The notes under the pieces were generated by a model, which saw nothing but the letters and a program-made list of their open reading frames with translations, was not told the origin of the DNA and did not search any database. A stretch of DNA of 64,000 bases from positions 3,135,208 to 3,199,207 of the forward strand of contig NZ_KQ031391.1 of the NCBI RefSeq assembly GCF_000966285.1, in the 5' to 3' direction. This DNA comes from Pseudofrankia sp. DC12. GTDB taxonomy: Bacteria > Actinomycetota > Actinomycetes > Frankiales > Frankiaceae. Below, piece by piece: positions 61,817 to 64,000 of the stretch (positions are counted from its first letter, which is position 1; each line of letters starts with the position of its first letter). Position numbers and translations under genes: made by a program.

Positions 61817-63874
61817 TCAGTGGACGCGTTGATCGGTGGGACAGTCGAGCTCGCTGGCGTGTGTGAGGCCGTCGACCGACAGGTGAGTGCCGAGCCGGAC
61901 CGGGCCGGCCTCGCTCGCGAGGATCCCCGTCCAGTTACCGGCGGCCTTGAAGACGCAGGCGTTTCCCTCGGTGATCGACCAGAACGACGTGAAGTGCACC
62001 AGCACCGTGGCCAGGCCCGGCTTGGTGAAGTCGACCGCCAACGAGCTGACTCCCAGCTCGGTGAGCTTCGCCGGCCCCTGCACCAGGCCGGTCGCGTCGG
62101 TGACGATCCAGATCTTCCAGTTGGCGTTCTGCCAGCCGAGCTGCAGGTACGGCAGGCCGGACCGCAGCAGCGCGGCCTCCGCCTGCGCCGACGGGTCCAG
62201 CGGGACGTCCGGCAGCGCGATGTAGGTGACCCCACGGGCCAGCAGCCAGTCGTGGTAGGTCTTCGCGGTCAGCGTCCCGTCGTAGAACAGGGAGTTGTAC
62301 TTGCTGTCCAGCTGACGCAGCCAGCCGCGCGCCATGGGCACCTTCGGTGCGACGTAGCGGGCCTCCCAGTGCGCCTGGGTGAACGGCACCTCCACCCGGC
62401 CGACCGGCACCGGGCCGCCGCGGTCCAGGTAGTTCAACATCCCGCTGTAGTAACTGGACGAGGCGGACGGGTCGCCCTGGGTGGCAAGCGCGCCCTGGAC
62501 CGGGCCGATCGACCAGCCGATCAGCGGCACGGCCACGATCAGCAGGACCTTCGGCCGTCTGGCCAGCAGCACGGCGGCCATCGGCCCGGCCAGCAGCGTC
62601 GCCGGCCGGGTGATGTTCCCGCCGACCGTCGTCGGCAGCACGAAGAAGACCGTCGCGGACAGGGCCCAGAGCAGCAGGCCACGGCGCACCGCCCGCTCCC
62701 GGCGCGGCACCACGAGCAGGCCGCCGACGATCAGTGTCAGCAGCGACAGGTAGGTCAGCGCGGGAAAGGGCTGGGTGCCCTCCTCGGGGAAGACCAGTGA
62801 GACCACGATCCCGCAGATCGCGCCGGCCATCGGCAGGATCCGCCGCCACGACAGGCTGCCGATGAGGGCGACCCCGACCAGCAGCACGAAGGCGCCCGCC
62901 AGTGGCGACGCGAGCGACGAGCAGACCGCGCCCGCCAGGGCGGCCCACCAGCGGCGTTCCCGCACACCGACCAGCGCCAGCGCGCCGAACGCCAGCCCGA
63001 GCGCGAACGGCCCGCGACCGACGATGAGGTCGGCGACCGTGACGACGGCGAACCAGAGCACGGGAAGGTCATGGCCGCGGCGGGCCCGCGGCCCGCGCAG
63101 CAGCCGCGCCACCAGCACCGTCGAGGCGACGCAGGACAGCGCGGCCAGCAGCTGCGCGCCGAACAACGCCCCAAGCGGTGGGAACAGGACGCTGTAGCCC
63201 GGGATGGTGTGCCCGCCGTACCACTGGTCGTCCCACAGCCGGGCGCCGCCGTGCTCGAAGAGCCAGACGCGGTATTCCTGGGCCGGGGTGTCGGGACCGG
63301 TCAGGCCGAGGCTCAGCGAGAGCGCGCACAGCGCCGCGGTCAGCAGCCACGGCCGCGCCCGGATCAGCTGGCCCTCCCGGAGCGCCACCAGCCGGACGAC
63401 CCGCCGGGCGCCGCGCAGCCTGGCCAGCGGCCCCCGATCATCACCTGGTTCGACGGATTCGCCGGCCCGCGTAGGGTCCTGGAGGGCATGGCCGGCTCCG
63501 GCCGGCGGGCCGGGGATGTCCCGCCGGGTCGGAGGGCCGGCCACGAGGTCGTTTCCAGGCACGCTGGCCGGGCGCGGCGGTTCGATGGTCGAGGGACCAG
63601 GCGCGGCCGACGGCGCCGTGTCGACGAACGAGGAGGACGACGGGAGTGACCGACCCGGCTCATCGCCCAGAGCGGGACGGCTCGGCGCCGGGACCACCTC
63701 CGTGGCCGGATCCACCGGTTCCGCCGGAGCCCCGGGATCCGGCAGCCCAGGCGGCGGATCGCCCGGTCGCGGCTCAGCCGGAGTGGGAGCGGCCCCCGGG
63801 AGCGGGCCGGTCGGCGATCCGGGCACGGCCCGAGGTCCTGCCACCCGGTACGACCTCCCAGCCAGCTTCGACAC
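61817..63874 (-). CDS. Large integral membrane protein, GT-C-like
   Basis: A 685-residue protein. The first 155 residues are Pro/Ala/Gly-rich and hydrophilic. About ten hydrophobic helices follow, with a conserved-looking loop LWDDQWYGGHTIPGYSVLFP after the first helix. A C-terminal extracytoplasmic domain of about 230 residues completes it. The layout resembles GT-C polyprenyl-sugar transferases, but no catalytic motif could be confirmed, so function is open. The GTG at 63874 is the furthest start seen; later starts are possible. The last 126 bases of the window hold no supported gene. Confidence 0.65.
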   Translation of the reverse strand: MSKLAGRSYRVAGPRAVPGSPTGPLPGAAPTPAEPRPGDPPPGLPDPGAPAEPVDPATEVVPAPSRPALGDEPGRSLPSSSSFVDTAPSAAPGPSTIEPPRPASVPGNDLVAGPPTRRDIPGPPAGAGHALQDPTRAGESVEPGDDRGPLARLRGARRVVRLVALREGQLIRARPWLLTAALCALSLSLGLTGPDTPAQEYRVWLFEHGGARLWDDQWYGGHTIPGYSVLFPPLGALFGAQLLAALSCVASTVLVARLLRGPRARRGHDLPVLWFAVVTVADLIVGRGPFALGLAFGALALVGVRERRWWAALAGAVCSSLASPLAGAFVLLVGVALIGSLSWRRILPMAGAICGIVVSLVFPEEGTQPFPALTYLSLLTLIVGGLLVVPRRERAVRRGLLLWALSATVFFVLPTTVGGNITRPATLLAGPMAAVLLARRPKVLLIVAVPLIGWSIGPVQGALATQGDPSASSSYYSGMLNYLDRGGPVPVGRVEVPFTQAHWEARYVAPKVPMARGWLRQLDSKYNSLFYDGTLTAKTYHDWLLARGVTYIALPDVPLDPSAQAEAALLRSGLPYLQLGWQNANWKIWIVTDATGLVQGPAKLTELGVSSLAVDFTKPGLATVLVHFTSFWSITEGNACVFKAAGNWTGILASEAGPVRLGTHLSVDGLTHASELDCPTDQRVH

Positions 63875-64000
63875 GTCACCCAGCCCGGGGCGCCGGCCGT
63901 TCGGGCGCGGACGAACCTCGCGCGGCCAGCGCTCTGCCGGGTGTCTCGCGGTGGACCCATCGGGCCGGCTCAGCGACGGTGTGGCTGGTCGCGGCGGGCC

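Noticed and set aside
1-64000. tRNA or rRNA genes
   Set aside because: No cloverleaf or conserved rRNA segment was recognised by eye; a tRNA scan would be decisive.

Overview
The window is very GC-rich DNA from a filamentous actinobacterium, most likely Frankia or a close relative. This rests on gene order and codon use, not on a database match. Both ends carry a conserved actinobacterial block: panC-nadB-nadC-coaX (97-4597) on the left, and lysS, clpC, a phosphoesterase, a deacetylase, a glycosyltransferase and a PP2C phosphatase (51456-61390) on the right. About 46 kb of accessory DNA lies between coaX and lysS.

Region 1 (4877-24195) is a Wzx/Wzy-type exopolysaccharide locus. It holds two paralogous polyprenyl-phosphate sugar transferases (+), then a minus-strand operon running from 20158 down to 9121: fused Alg14/Alg13-like transferase, polymerase, fused Wzz/BY-kinase, four further glycosyltransferases, flippase and a last glycosyltransferase. 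rmlA-rmlD-rmlB follow without rmlC. The 8.9-20.2 kb part is visibly less GC-rich than the rest, which suggests horizontal acquisition. A low-molecular-weight tyrosine phosphatase at 26.4 kb is a plausible partner of the BY-kinase.

Region 2 (24.6-43.0 kb) is a toxin-antitoxin and conflict-gene island. It holds duplicated SGNH lipoproteins, PIN toxins with three antitoxin types, YefM/YoeB, a DUF4258/YgiT pair, lone antitoxins, an AAA ATPase with a nuclease-like tail, a Uma2 nuclease, a 786-residue 2OG-Fe(II) oxygenase, and a membrane protein paired with an effector-associated-domain (EAD1) protein. The island is full of decay: a broken higBA pair, a truncated vapC, a ydcF-like fragment and repeated pieces. 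The membrane protein is interrupted by two short tandem duplications (11 and 13 bp); removing one copy of each restores a single 610-residue frame. It shares a glycine-rich motif with the EAD1 protein.

Region 3 (50614-43274, minus) is a tightly coupled operon: nucleotide-sugar dehydrogenase, a 63-residue repeat peptide ORF, processive-type GT2, parallel beta-helix protein, acyltransferase-SGNH and a PL14-like lipoprotein. The gene set parallels alginate synthesis (AlgD, Alg8, AlgG, acetylation, lyase), so I propose a uronic-acid exopolysaccharide pathway.

No rRNA, tRNA, CRISPR array or intact insertion sequence was recognised.
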